This document shows, one piece after another, positions 29,147 to 39,687 of a stretch of 64,000 nucleotides of DNA (position 1 is the first letter of the stretch; each line of letters opens with the position of its first letter). The DNA is from Arthrobacter sp. OVS8 (lineage in GTDB: Bacteria > Actinomycetota > Actinomycetes > Actinomycetales > Micrococcaceae). The notes below the pieces were generated by a model, which was not told the DNA's origin, did no database searches, and worked only from the letters and a program-made list of their open reading frames with translations. The stretch lies in assembly GCA_028370155.1 (NCBI GenBank), contig CP116670.1:2976001-3040000 (forward strand). Reading direction: 5' to 3'. The position numbers were made by a program, and so were the translations under genes.

Positions 29147-29326
29147 CGCTGAGTCCTTTTCGGGAGCGAGCCTCCCCAGGGACGTGGCCGTCCGGGCTCC
29201 GCTTCAAGCTCACCAAGGACCGTCCGGCTTGGGCAGGGCCGTTGGACCCTACGCGCCGGTCGACCGGACGACGACGACCGGGCGGCAGAGACGGGCGGCG
29301 GGAGTCCGCCGTCGTGCCGTCCCTGC

Positions 29327-29382
29327 GGTGTCAGAACAGGGGTGTCAGATCAGCGGTGCCGGATCAGAGGTGCTGGATGCCT
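29327..29382. repeat. Four imperfect 14-base tandem repeats
   Basis: GGTGTCAGAACAGG, GGTGTCAGATCAGC, GGTGCCGGATCAGA and GGTGCTGGATGCCT follow each other without gaps. The last two overlap the 3' end of the next reverse-strand gene. The rest of 29147-29363 shows nothing else. Confidence 0.6.
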
Positions 29383-29981
29383 GCCCGCTGCATAGCGTCG
29401 CGGTACACCTCGACGTTCTTGCTGAGGAGTTCCTCCTGCTTGGCGGCGGAGACGGCAAAGGCGCGGCCGCCAAGGGCCGTGGCCTTGTAGATCTTGACAC
29501 CGCGGTTCTTCAGCGAGGAGTGGTAGGTCTTCTCGAACAGCGTCAGGAAGGCGTGGGCGTCGGCGCCGTGGGCAATGACGGCGGAGACGCGCTTGTTGAT
29601 CTTGAGGAACTGGCGGAAGGGCCGCAGGCCGTCCGTCTTCTCCTGGACGTTCAGCGCGGACGGAAGCTCGGGGTCGCGGACCCACGGGTAGGCATTCCAC
29701 GGCATGACGTAGCGCGGGTCAAGTTCGACGGCCTCGTAGATGGAGGTGGCGCGGCGGGCGGCCTCGTCATCGTTGAAGTGGGAGACGAAGCCCGATTCCG
29801 TGCCCTTGCCCGGTGCGATATGGAGGCTGACGATCCGGCACTCGTCCTCGTCATGGACCGGATCGATGTACGGGACGACCGACCCCGGCTTCTTTTCCAT
29901 TAGTTCGTCGCAAAGCTGCGTTACGGCGGCGATGTTCGGTTCCTGCAGCAGGGTCTTCTTTTCGTCCCAGTCAATCGTCAC
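29364..29981 (-). CDS. Conserved hypothetical, uracil-DNA glycosylase-fold-like
   Basis: 205 residues, intact. The motif MPWNAYPWVRDPELP and a central helix-strand SAVIAHGADAHAFLTLF recall the UDG superfamily active-site layout, but I cannot match a defined family with certainty. No iron-sulfur cysteines. ATG 29981. It is monocistronic, with its end in the 14-base repeats. A DNA-repair role is only a suggestion. Confidence 0.55.
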   Translation of the reverse strand: MTIDWDEKKTLLQEPNIAAVTQLCDELMEKKPGSVVPYIDPVHDEDECRIVSLHIAPGKGTESGFVSHFNDDEAARRATSIYEAVELDPRYVMPWNAYPWVRDPELPSALNVQEKTDGLRPFRQFLKINKRVSAVIAHGADAHAFLTLFEKTYHSSLKNRGVKIYKATALGGRAFAVSAAKQEELLSKNVEVYRDAMQRAGIQHL

Positions 29982-30120
29982 GATTTCTCCCTCAGCACTT
30001 GGCGTCCAGAATCAGGCGTCGCCTTCCACTCTACGCTTCCGGGCCGGGCGGCGTTTTTGTGGCGCCGGACGGCGGCGTTTACGGGCAGTTCCCTGAACCC
30101 TTGCGCATAGCGAGCATCTG

Positions 30121-30146
30121 TGGTTAGCTACATAAGTAATGAACCA
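30121..30146 (+). promoter_or_regulatory. Possible YtrA-type operator/promoter
   Basis: TGGTT and AACCA arms separated by 16 AT-rich bases lie 43-68 bases before the GntR gene in an otherwise GC-rich region. The AT-rich centre (CATAAGTAAT) may hold the -10. Autoregulation is usual for this regulator class. Confidence 0.4.
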
Positions 30147-30188
30147 ATAGACCGAGTCTTCCGAGGCTCCGTGAAAGGACGGTGGGCA

Positions 30189-30577
30189 GTGCTTGACGAC
30201 TCACGTCCGATCTTCCTCCAGATCGCCGAACTGATCGAAGGCGACATCGTGGCCGGCGCCCTCGCGGAAGAGGCCCAGGCGCCGTCCACCAATGAATTCG
30301 CGGCGTTCTACCGGATCAATCCCGCCACCGCGGCCAAAGGGATCAACAAGCTCGTCGATGAGGGAATTCTGTACAAGAAAAGGGGATTGGCATGTTTGTT
30401 GCCACCGGAGCCCGGACCCGGTTGCTGGAGCGGCGGCGCGAGGAGTTCTTCCACGACTTCGTCCAACCGCTCACCCGGGAGGCGCGCAGGCTTGGCATCA
30501 GCGTTGATGCGCTGACCGACATGATCAACCGCAGCAATTCGGATCCCGTACTAACGGAAAGGAGCGCGGGACGGTGA
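30189..30577 (+). CDS. GntR family regulator, YtrA subfamily (one frameshift)
   Basis: About 130 residues: a winged helix (PIFLQIAELIEGDIVAGALA; STNEFAAFYRINPATAAKGI) and only a short helical tail, the YtrA form without a large effector domain. One G restored near 30387 (AAAAGGGGATTGG) joins YKKRGIGMFVATGA. GTG 30189 follows AAAGGA. Its stop overlaps the ABC ATPase start (GTGA). YtrA regulators normally control the ABC exporter they precede. Confidence 0.85.
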
Positions 30578-31522
30578 ATACGCCAACGCAGCCGCCGGTG
30601 ATCGAACTGAACAACGTCACCAAACGCTATAAGGACACGAGAGCAGTGGACGGAGTGACCCTCCGCATAGACGGCGGCAGGATCTACGGGCTGCTGGGCC
30701 GCAACGGCGCCGGCAAAACCACCCTGATGTCCATCCTCACGGCCCAGGATCCGGAAACCTCCGGCGACGTCAAAGTCTTCGGCCAGCACCCCTACGAAAA
30801 CGACGCCGTTCTCTCCCGGATGTGCTTCGTCCGGGAATCCCAGAAGTATCCGGAGGATTTCTCGCCCGCCCAGGCCTTCAAGTCGGCGGCGTTGTTCTTC
30901 CGGAACTGGGACCAGGATTTCGCCGACCGCCTCGCAGAGGAGTTCGCGCTGCCGCTCAAACGTCGCATCAAGAAGCTCTCGCGCGGTCAGCTGTCCGCCG
31001 TCGGTGTGATCATCGGGCTCGCCGCGCGCGCCGAGCTCACCTTTTTCGATGAGCCGTACCTGGGGCTCGACGCCGTCGCCCGGCAGATCTTCTACGACCG
31101 GCTCGTCGAGGACTACTCCTCCACCCGCGGACCATCATCCTCTCCTCGCACCTCATCGACGAGGTGGCCAACCTGCTCGAACACGTCCTCCTGATCGATC
31201 ACGGACGCATCATCCTGGACGACGACGCCGAGAACATCCGCGGTTCCGCTGCCACCGTCACCGGCGAGGATACGAAAGTTACTGAGTTCACCGCCGGCCT
31301 GCCGGTCCTGCACAGGGAGCGGCTGGGGTCCCTGGCGTCCGTCACCGTTGAGGCGCGGCTCGGCAGCGCGGACCGAGCCCGGGCCGCGGAACTCGGGCTG
31401 GAACTCGCCCCGGTATCCCTGCAGCAGCTGGTGGTCCGGAAGACGATGGCGGCCCCGGCCGGGGAACCGGCGTCGAGCCCCGCACCGCAACGGATCCGTC
31501 AGAACTGGAGGTGGCGCCGTGA
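30574..31522 (+). CDS. ABC transporter ATP-binding protein (two frameshifts)
   Basis: Cytosolic ATPase of about 316 residues. Walker A LLGRNGAGKTTLMSIL; a signature in LSRGQLSAVGVII (S-R-G-Q instead of the common SGGQ, as in several YtrB-like exporters); Walker B AELTFFDEPYLGLDA; H-loop ILSSHLIDEV after repair at 31119. A second break near 31481, cured by one C, gives the natural end SELEVAP. Starts GTG 30574 and overlaps its neighbours on both sides, forming a three-gene unit. Confidence 0.88.
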
Positions 31523-32208
31523 ACCGCGCCGTGAGTGTTGCCCGCATGCAGCTGATCAACAAGTGGACGTTCCTGGGCATCCCGGCGCTGATCATCGCCG
31601 CCAGTTTTGCCCTCACCTATGCCATCTGGCTCATGGTTCCGAACAATGTGGAAACCCGCTACTCCGGTGCATCGCAGGCGGTGGTCTGGTACTTCCTGGC
31701 CCTGGGCATCCAGTCCCTGACCTATACGTTCCCGTTCTCGCAGGCCATGAGCGTCAGCCGCCGCACCTTCTACATCGGGACCACCGGGCTTTTCGCCGTC
31801 GTTGCCCTGGCGGTCAGCCTGCTCTACTTCGTGCTGGGACGTATCGAGGTGGCCACCAACGGCTGGGGCCTGAACGGTCAGCTGTACTTCCTGGGCTGGG
31901 CGGCGGACAGCCCGGCGGCCGTCCAGATCATGTTCAACTTCCTTGTGATGCTGGCCCTGTACATGACCGGGTTCTGGTTCGCCACCGTGTACAAGAGGTG
32001 GCGGGCCACCGGAATGCTGGTGGTCTGGATCCTCATCGCGGTGGTGCTGGTCGGGCTGATCGGGCTCGCCACGTGGCAGGGCTGGTGGCCGCAGGTCGGC
32101 GCCTGGTTCACCGTCCAGACGCCCCTGAGCGTCAGCGGCTGGACCGCGCTGTTCTGCGCAGTGCTCGGAGTGGGCTCCTACCTGACGCTGCGCCGGGCAA
32201 CACCCTGA
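31519..32208 (+). CDS. ABC transporter membrane protein
   Basis: 229 residues, intact, with six predicted membrane helices. It is the permease partner of the preceding ATPase: the GTG start overlaps the ATPase stop by 4 bases (GTGA). There is no recognisable substrate motif; YtrA-linked exporters often respond to cell-envelope stress or export lantibiotics or peptides, so that is the best guess from context. Confidence 0.75.
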   Translation: MNRAVSVARMQLINKWTFLGIPALIIAASFALTYAIWLMVPNNVETRYSGASQAVVWYFLALGIQSLTYTFPFSQAMSVSRRTFYIGTTGLFAVVALAVSLLYFVLGRIEVATNGWGLNGQLYFLGWAADSPAAVQIMFNFLVMLALYMTGFWFATVYKRWRATGMLVVWILIAVVLVGLIGLATWQGWWPQVGAWFTVQTPLSVSGWTALFCAVLGVGSYLTLRRATP

Positions 32209-32438
32209 AGCGCAGCGGCCCGAGTGCAGCGGGGCCGTGGCGGGCAAAGGGCCGTGGTGGGCAAAGGGACCGGAAGCCGGGACCTTGCCCTACCCATGTC
32301 CGCGGACGGGGCGTAGGCTTAAAGCGCCTGCAGGTAACCATCTGATTTAGCCGGGTCGTTCTGGACGTGAAAATGTCCGAGCCAGCTCATAGCGAGATCG
32401 CGAAGGTACCTGCAGGCCTTGTGTTTAAGGCCGGAAAT
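32209..32438. other. Convergent intergenic region
   Basis: Between the ABC permease and yoeB. It holds a direct repeat of GGGCAAAGGG, a near-complementary pair CTGCAGGTAACC (about 32329) and GGTACCTGCAG (about 32405), and a GGCCTT-GTGTTT-AAGGCC hairpin at 32417-32434 that may terminate transcription. No gene seen. Confidence 0.45.
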
Positions 32439-32711
32439 TCAGTTGCCATAGTGGTATCGACACGCTGCGATCCGGACTTCGACGTCGCCACCTGTCTCAA
32501 CAAACTTGTAGACCAGCCGATGCTCGTCGGTGATGCGGCGGGACCAGTAGCCGTGGAACCCGTGTTTGAGCGGCTCCGGCTTTCCGATGCCTTCATTGCC
32601 GTTGCGGACAATGTCCTTGATCAGCGTGTTGATCCGTTTGAGGATCTTGCGGTCCTGCGATTGCCACCAGATGTAGTCTTCCCACGACGCCTCGGACCAG
32701 ACAAGCCTCAT
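32439..32711 (-). CDS. yoeB: YoeB family mRNA endonuclease toxin
   Basis: 90-residue ribosome-dependent mRNA interferase. The RelE/YoeB fold is evident: WEDYIWWQSQDRKILKRIN, then E46 in KPEPLKHGF, R65 in DEHRLVYKF, and the C-terminal His-Tyr of CRYHYGN (positions 87-88), matching the catalytic E/R/H/Y set of E. coli YoeB. All key residues are intact, so the toxin should be active. It overlaps the antitoxin gene by 4 bases. Confidence 0.95.
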   Translation of the reverse strand: MRLVWSEASWEDYIWWQSQDRKILKRINTLIKDIVRNGNEGIGKPEPLKHGFHGYWSRRITDEHRLVYKFVETGGDVEVRIAACRYHYGN

Positions 32712-32959
32712 TCAGAGAGATCCCGCGCGGCACCGCGCCCGGCTTCCAGCTCTTCGATCGAGCCCAGGATCCGGCGGGCATTGGACGGGCTGCGGAGCAG
32801 GTAGGCCGTTTCCCGCAGCGATTCGTAATCGGACCGGGACACCATAATGACGTCCTCTTTCCCGGGGCGCGTAATGACAACTTCCTCGCGGTCGTCGGTG
32901 ACCGAGTCGAGGGTTTCCTTGTAATGCGCGCGTGATTGGGAGTAGGTCAGGGTTTTCAT
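32708..32959 (-). CDS. yefM: YefM/Phd family antitoxin
   Basis: 83 residues. N-terminal DNA-binding Phd/YefM fold (MKTLTYSQSRAHYKETLDSV; EEVVITRPGKEDVIMVS) and a flexible C-terminus (LRSPSNARRILGSIEELEAG) that wraps YoeB. AAGGAGG 7 bases before the ATG is a strong ribosome site, consistent with antitoxin excess. It represses its own promoter through the palindrome at 32972-32991. Confidence 0.94.
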   Translation of the reverse strand: MKTLTYSQSRAHYKETLDSVTDDREEVVITRPGKEDVIMVSRSDYESLRETAYLLRSPSNARRILGSIEELEAGRGAARDLSE

Positions 32960-32971
32960 GGAAGCCTCCTT

Positions 32972-32991
32972 GCGTACAACTTATTGTACGC
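32972..32991 (-). promoter_or_regulatory. YefM-YoeB operator
   Basis: Perfect 8-bp arms GCGTACAA and TTGTACGC around CTTA, 13 bases upstream of yefM. The TGTAC-type half-sites match the TGTACA core known for YefM operators. Confidence 0.75.
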
Positions 32992-33120
32992 CCGAGCCGC
33001 GGCAGGAATCCGCGACCCTCTGGCCCCTCCCCGCCGCCAACGGCATGATGGTACCCAACCGCAGGTCCCCGACCCGGCGCGGCGCCAAACGCCCGCGGGC
33101 TGACCCTAAGGCAGGCACGC

Positions 33121-35251
33121 GTGAACCCAGAAGCGATGGAACGGGCCCGGGAGCTCGAGGCGCGGATGACGGATGAGGAGCGCTTCTCACTCCTCATCAG
33201 CGTCATGGGCACCAACGCGACGCTCACGGACAAGGACCCGCGCATCCCGGAGGGCGTCCCGATGAGCGCCGGCTACACTCCCGGGATCCCGCGGCTGGGC
33301 ATCCCCGCCCTGCTCATGAGCGACGCCAGCCTGGGCGTCACCAACCCGGGCTACCGCGAGGGCGACACCGCCACGGCCCTCCCGGCGTCGATTGCCCTCG
33401 GGGCCAGCTTCAACCCCGAACTCGCCCGCCGATCGGGGCAAATGGTGGGCAGGAGGCCCGCAGCAAAGGCCTCAACGTCCAGTTGGCCGGCGGCCTCAAC
33501 CTGCACCGCGATCCGCGCAACGGCCGGAATTTCGAGTACCTGTCCGAGGACCCTGGCTCACCGGCATCCTCGGCGCGGAGTCGGTGAAGGGCATCCAGGG
33601 CGAGCAGGTCATCTCCACGGTCAAGCACTTTTCGCTGAACTGCAATGAAACCAACCGGCACTGGCTGGACGCGATCATCGACCCGGCCGCGCACCGGGAA
33701 TCCGATCTCCTCGCGTTCGAAATCGCCATCGAGCGCGCCCGGCCCGGCTCGGTCATGACCGGCTACAACAAGATCAACGGCTCTTACGCCGGCGGCAACG
33801 AGACGCTGCTTCAGGGCATCCTGAAAGGCGCCTGGGGCTTCCCGGGCTGGGTGATGTCCGACTGGGGCGCGACGCCGAGCTGGGACTTCGCGCTGCGCGG
33901 ACAGGACCAGGAATCCGGCGTGCAGATCGACGTGATGATGTGGGGGCAGGAGACATTCACCGGCCCGCTGCGCGAGGCCTACGCGGCGGGTGAATTCCCC
34001 AAGGAACGGCTGTCAGAGATGGTGCAGCGCATCCTTTACGCCGTGTTCGACGTCGGGATCGATCGCTGGGAGGGAACTCCCGACGTCGACCTCGCCGCCC
34101 ACGCGGATATCGCCCTGGAGACGGCGCGGCAGGGGACTGTCCTGCTCAAGAACGACGGCGTGCTCCCGCTGGACGCGCTGTCCGGCAGCGGCGGGCCGCT
34201 CAAGATCGCGGTGATCGGGGGACATGCCCAGCTCGGCGTACCGATCGGCGCCGGGTCAAGTGCGGTGGTGCCACCCGGCGGCTACGCCGAAAGCCATACC
34301 ATCGGCGGCACGGGCATCATGGGCAGCATGCGGAATTTGTACCTGCTGCCCTCCTCGCCGCTGGCGGAACTGCAGAAGCTGCTGCCCGGCGCCGCGATCG
34401 AATACGATCCCGGGATGAGCCCCGCCGAGGCGGCGCTGCTGGCTCGACGTTCCGACGTCGCCGTCGTCTTCGGAATCCGGGTGGAGGGCGAAGGCTACGA
34501 CAATGCTGACCTGTCCCTGCCGTGGGGACAGGACGCCGTGATTGAAGCCGTTGCGGACGCCAACCCGGCCACCGTCGTCGTCCTCGAAACCGGGAATCCC
34601 GTGGCGATGCCGTGGCTCGGGAAGGTCCGGGCCGTCCTGGCGGCCTGGTACCCCGGCCAGTGCGGCGGGCAGGCGATCGCCGAGATCCTCGTCGGCGTCA
34701 CAAATCCTTCCGGGAAACTCCCGCTGACCTTCCCCGCGGGCCTGGACCAGACTCCGCGGCAGGACCTGCCGGGCCTCGGCACGCCGTGGGGAACGCCCAC
34801 GACCATCCACTACAACGAAGGATCCGACGTCGGCTATCGCTGGTTCGCCAGAACCGGACAGCGGCCGCTGTTCCCCTTCGGCCATGGGCTCAGCTACACC
34901 CGGTTCGACTATGCAGGCCTGACAGTATCGGACCGGGGCGGGGTGCGGGCGAACTTCACTGTCACCAATAGCGGGCCGCGCCGCGGGGCCGACGTCCCCC
35001 AGCTCTACCTCCTGGAAGATCCTGCCGGCGCCCGGATGCGGCTGCTCGGTTTTGAGCGCGTGGATCTCGACGCCGGCGAATCACGGACCGTCTCCCTGGA
35101 TGTTGATCCGCGGCTGCTGGCGTCCTATGACACGGAGCGCGGGCAGTGGCACACCCCCGGTGGCAGCTACCGCGTGGCGCTCGGGCACGCGGCCGGCAAC
35201 TACGCACTGGAAGCTGACGTCTCACTCGCCGAGTCGTGGTTCGGGCGCTAG
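33121..35251 (+). CDS. Glycoside hydrolase family 3, beta-glucosidase-like (two frameshifts)
   Basis: About 711 residues, cytosolic (no signal peptide). The catalytic domain has the substrate block NFEYLSEDPWLTG, STVKHFSLN and the nucleophile aspartate in GWVMSDWGATPS. A five-stranded C-terminal domain (AVVFGIRVEGEGYDNADLSL) and a fibronectin-III-like tail (YRVALGHAAGNY) follow, as in beta-glucosidases and beta-xylosidases. Breaks near 33453 (AGGAGG) and 33550 (GACCCTGG) each need one base. GTG 33121. No transporter is adjacent, so the substrate is open. Confidence 0.88.
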
Positions 35252-35274
35252 CCAGGCGACCGATTCAGGATGGT

Positions 35275-36820
35275 TCAGGCCGCTGCCGGCGCCTGGGACC
35301 CAGGTTCCCGTGCCCCACATCTGCGAAGTGTGAGCGACTTGGCGCGGTGTCGGATTTCACGGCGGTGGTGGCTGGTGTCGGCGGCCGGCGCGGCTCTGTT
35401 GGGCAGCGAGCCGGTCGAACCCGTCCCGGGTAGTGGGGGTGCGGTGGAGTGGTAGGTGTGGCCGGTGGGGGTTTGGATCTGGAGGGTGTGTCTGGGGCCG
35501 GGCCGGGGCCGGACACTCCAGGCGGGGGTTTCTTTGGTGTGGTTGCAGGCTTCGCAGAGTCCGGCGCCGTTGGCCTGGGTGGTGGGTCCGCCGCGGTGCC
35601 AGGGGATGATGTGGTCGAAGTGGCGGATCGGGGCGTCGCAGTACGGGGTGCGGCAGGTGTCGTCGCGGGCCTGGATGAGGCGGCGGAGTCCGGGCGGGAA
35701 GAGCCGGGCGCGGGAGTCCATGGAGGTGAGTTCGCCGGTGCCGGGGGCGGTGTAGAGCCGGCGGAGCCAGACGTTGAATGCTTTGTCCCCGACGGCGTCG
35801 GTGTCCGTGTCCGTTCCCGCGGTTCGCGCGCCGCCGGCGCCTGTGCCCGGGCCGCCGAATCCCAGGCCTGTTCCCATGCCGCGTTGTGGTTCCTGGCCCG
35901 CGCTGCCGGCTTGTCCTTCATGTTGGAGGAGGTCGCGGGCCCAGGCGGCGGGGACGATGCCGTAGCCGGGGAGCCGGGCGGGTTCGCTGTCGCCCTGGAG
36001 GAGGGTGCGGTCGGTCATGACGAGTTGGAGTTCGATGCCGGTGATCCCGCCGGGGGTGCCGGTGGTGCGTTCGACGAGGGTATCGGTCATGAGTTGGCCG
36101 CGGGTGCGGGGTCCCCGGCGTTGCGGAGGGTGTCGGCGTGCCGGGTCAGCGCGGCGTAAATCGCGACGCCCTGGTCGACGGGGAGCAGGACGGTGAGGTA
36201 GCACATGGTGTCCGGGGCCGGGCGGAGGCTGACGTGCCGGTCGGCGGCGGCGTGGCTGGCCCGCTGCGTGACGGTGCGCGGGTCCCGGCGGTAGGCGGCG
36301 GCCCGGGCAGCGGCGACGATGCGCCGGTCCCCGGCGCCGTCGAACGTTCCGGTGTCGGCGGCGAGTTCGGCGTCCACAGCGGTGCGGTCCTCCGCGGTCA
36401 GGCCCGCGGTTTCCTTCACCAGGAGGGTGGCGCGCCATTCGTTGAGCTGCCCGGCCTCCAACGCAGCCAAAGCGTGGGGCATTTCGGTGACCAGGGCTTT
36501 CGCCAGGCCGAGGAGCCGGCCGCCCTTGGCGGGGATTCGCGCCGGGCGAGGGCGACCTGCGCGCCGACCCCGGCCCCGAGCTCGGCTGCGGGCATCCCGG
36601 CGTCGGCCTGTTCACGGCGCTGCAGCAGATCGAACGCGACGGACAAACGTGCCTGACGGGCAGCCAGGGCAGACTTCGCATCTTCCAGCTCACGGATTTG
36701 GTTGATCAGTCCGGCACTGTCGCGGGCGGGCCGGACAGCCGCCAGCGCCCGGGCCACCTCCGCGACCGTCACGCGCTCCGCCGTTTCCGAAGCCACTTCC
36801 GGCTCCTGCTCGCCGTTCAT
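35275..36820 (-). CDS. DUF222/HNH endonuclease-domain protein (two frameshifts)
   Basis: About 516 residues. The N-terminal two thirds are the actinobacterial DUF222 (13E12-type) region, with [20 protein letters not shown]. The C-terminus is an HNH nuclease: [20 protein letters not shown] then RGGPT and [12 protein letters not shown]. Breaks near 36532 and 36109 each need one C (reverse strand). Such genes are multi-copy in actinobacteria, and mobile or nuclease roles are proposed but untested. Its stop converges on the GH3 gene 23 bases away. Confidence 0.88.
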
Positions 36821-36918
36821 AGAAACACGCTATCGGTCACCACCGACAATTAAAGGCAACCGCCGAACCGGCGCTTCCGTAAGGTTAGAGGACCGCCCGC
36901 GCCCGATCCAAGGAACCC

Positions 36919-37428
36919 ATGCCCATCAACAGACAGTCACTGAAGCAGGACGGGTTCACCGGGTTCCGGCAGTTGGCGGACCTTGAGATCAACCGGATTC
37001 CGCAGAAACCCGGGATCTTTGTAGTGCTCCAGCCTGAAGGCTTCCGGCCGCAGTTTCTGGCCAAGAGCACAGCTGGGATTTTCAAGAAGAAGGACCCCAC
37101 CCTGAAGGCGGACGCGCTCACCGCCGAATGGGTTGACGGCGCCGAGGTCCTGTACGTGGGCAAGGCCGGGCCCGGCAGCAAGGGCAACCGGGGGCTCCGA
37201 CGGCAGATCCAGGAACTCGTCGACTTCGGCAAGGGCAAACCGCCCGGCCACTGGGACGGCCGGCTGATCTGGCAGCTCGCCGCCGTCGGCAATCTGATCA
37301 TCGCGTGGAAAGAGCTGCCCGCCGAGGAGCTCAGCGCAGCCGAAGCGGGGTATCACGCCGCGTTCGTAGAGGAGTACGGCCGGCTGCCGTTCGCCAACCT
37401 CGTCCGGGCGCGGGTCAAGGGCAGCTAG
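36919..37428 (+). CDS. GIY-YIG-like nuclease-fold protein
   Basis: 169 residues, intact. PGIFVVLQP and VLYVGKAGPGSKGNRGLRRQ match the GIY and YIG strands with the following arginine, and AAEAGYHAAFVEEYGRLPFA supplies the acidic helix and the terminal YGRLPFAN block. A lone GIY-YIG domain, of a type annotated as hypothetical in Arthrobacter relatives. It diverges from the HNH gene 98 bases away. Catalytic activity is likely by motif but unproven. Confidence 0.68.
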   Translation: MPINRQSLKQDGFTGFRQLADLEINRIPQKPGIFVVLQPEGFRPQFLAKSTAGIFKKKDPTLKADALTAEWVDGAEVLYVGKAGPGSKGNRGLRRQIQELVDFGKGKPPGHWDGRLIWQLAAVGNLIIAWKELPAEELSAAEAGYHAAFVEEYGRLPFANLVRARVKGS

Positions 37429-37438
37429 CCCCAGCCAC

Positions 37439-38934
37439 TCAGAAGGCGCCGTAGGTGAACCGCCCCGCCACCAGCGTCGCGGCCACCGGCATCGCCGCGA
37501 ACTCCGCGTCGGACGCCGCCAGCGGGTCGACGTCGAGCACCGCAAGATCCGCCGGATCGCCCGCCCGGACTGTACCCCGCCCGCGCGTTGACGCGGTCAG
37601 GGCCTCCTGCCGCGTGAGGGCCTGCTCCGGGTGCCAGGGCCCGCGGCCGTCCGGCCGTGACCGGGTGGTGGCCGCCGACATCGCGGTCCACGGCTCCAGC
37701 GCCGCCACCGGCGCGTCCGACCCCAGCGCCAGGGTGGCCCCGGCAGCCAGCAGCGACCGCAGCGGGAACGCCCGGTCCGTGCGCCCGGCCCAGTTGGAAT
37801 CGGCGGCGTCCCGGTCATCCAGCGCGTGGGCAGGCTGGACGCTCGCCGTCAGCCCCAGTCCGCCGAAACGCGCGAAGTCCTGGCTGCGGACAAACTGGGC
37901 ATGCTCAATCCGGCCAGTGATCCCCGCGGCCGCGAATGCATCCAGCGCAACCTCGTTGGCGGCGTCGCCGATCGCGTGCACGGCGGGGACGAATCCGGAC
38001 TCCCGGGCGCGGACCAGCAGGTCCAGCAGTTCCGTCGCGCTCACAGTGAGCAGCCCGTGGCCGCCATGCGGATACGGGTCCACGCAGTATGCCGTGCGGG
38101 TGTTCAGCGAGCCGTCGATCAGTACCTTGAGCGGACCCACCCGCAGCAGCCCCGCCCCGTCGGCCACGTCCAAACCGGTCCGCATCCCCGCCGCAACGGC
38201 CCGGTCAAGGTCCTGCGGATAGACGCCGGCGTCCACCCTGAAGGCATCGAATCCGCCGCCACGCGGCGCAGCCAGACGTCCCGGTTCCACGTCATTTCGA
38301 AGTCGACAATCCCCACGATCCCGCGTGCGGCCGCAGCTTCCGCTGACTCCCGCACCCAGGCATCCACCACCGCGTCGGGCAGGTTGCCCAGCTCACGGGT
38401 CAGCGCAAAGGCCGGCTCCTCGCGCAACAGCCCGGACGCGTCCACCGCCACGCCGTAGCGGGAAGCCGCCGCGCTGTTGAGCCAGACGCAGTGCAGATCA
38501 TGGCTCAGCAGCGCCGTCGGCACGCCCCGGGTGGCGCCGTCGAGCAGCTCCAGGCTGGGAACATCCGACCAGACCGCGTCCCGGAAACCCACCCCCACCG
38601 CCGTCACGGTGTCGCCCGCTTCACGCCCGCGGCCGGACAGCGCGGAACGCACGACGTCGGCCGCCTCGCCCGCCGAGGCGGCGCCGGAGAGATCGATCCG
38701 GTTGGCGGCGAGGGCCCACTGCGTCATGTGGACATGCTCATCCCACAGCCCGGGGATGAGATACCGGCCGTCCAGATCCACCCTTCTCGCGGCGGGGTTG
38801 ACCGGAATCCCTGCAGGAGCAAGCCGCGAAACAACACCGTCGACCACGTGCACGTCGTACAGCGCCGTCCCGCCGGGGATCCGGACGGACGCGAGCACGA
38901 GGTCATTCACGGCGGGGGCATGTGATGCAGGCAT
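37439..38934 (-). CDS. Amidohydrolase family 3 (YtcJ-like) (one frameshift)
   Basis: Metal-dependent hydrolase of about 498 residues. GRYLIPGLWDEHVHMTQWAL carries the HxH metal motif. KVLIDGSLNTRTAYC, VHAIGDAANEVALDAF, RIEHAQFV and LALGSDAPVAALEPW are the remaining barrel motifs. The frame breaks near 38256 and one G restores it. ATG 38934. Family members act on N-substituted amides or related substrates; the substrate here is unknown. Confidence 0.87.
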
Positions 38935-39384
38935 AGGAAACAGGCTATGGGCCGGAGCGCGGAGCGCCAATCCGGACCCGCCGGGCGCCAATCCAAACCC
39001 TGACGCGGCCGCTCAGGGTCCTTGGCACCCTACGGGGAACCGGGCTTTCGGCCGCACACGGGACTTTCGCCCCTTGCCCCGTAAATACGCACCCTCCATG
39101 CTGGATTTTGGGGCGGTTCCTGCACGGCCATTGGGGGATGAACCGCCTGCTACAGCAGTTGTTCGGTCTCGCTCGAACCTTGGGGAAGGAAAAGGCGTTC
39201 TGCGCTGGTCCGTGTCTGCGGGACCAGGGCAGGAAGCCGCGGCCAACATGACTGTCACCAGCGATTTTCACCTTTTTGAACCCGTCCAGGGGCAGCCCGG
39301 GAGCTCTGATGCCCCGTGACCCACAGGCAACACAGCTCCCGAAGTAGCGCCTACTACGCGCACCCCTCCCACGGGGATCCCCGC
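38935..39384. other. 450-base intergenic region without recognised feature
   Basis: Between divergent amidohydrolase and STAS-like genes. I see short open frames only, a GTAG-CGC-CTAC mini-repeat about 40 bases before the next gene, and no confident promoter. It must hold promoters for both sides. Confidence 0.5.
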
Positions 39385-39687
39385 ATGAAAGTCCTCATAC
39401 GGATCGACTCCGTTGCGGAATCGGCGCGGGTCGACGTGCGGGGCGTCGTCACGCCGGCAAATATCCGCGCCCTCTATGTCGTCTGCCGCCGTGTGGCGGC
39501 CAAACTCCCCGGGTACGAAATCGTCATCAACCTCGCCCACGCGCGAGTGACCGCCGATGCCATAGAAGAACTCCACGAGCACGCCCGCCGCTCCGTCGTG
39601 TCATCAGGCATCGACGCGTCCGTGACGCCGTGCAGGTTGCGCATCGTGGACCCGCCGAACATCCTCAGAGTCAAGGAGAACGCATGA
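39385..39687 (+). CDS. Small STAS-like hypothetical protein
   Basis: 101 residues. The strand/helix pattern SARVDVRGVVTPANIRALYV, then YEIVINLAHARVTADAIEEL, resembles a STAS/anti-sigma-antagonist fold, but the phosphorylatable serine is not obvious, so assignment is weak. Its TGA overlaps the next ATG (ATGA), so it is translationally coupled to the alcohol dehydrogenase. No function is assigned. Confidence 0.55.
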   Translation: MKVLIRIDSVAESARVDVRGVVTPANIRALYVVCRRVAAKLPGYEIVINLAHARVTADAIEELHEHARRSVVSSGIDASVTPCRLRIVDPPNILRVKENA

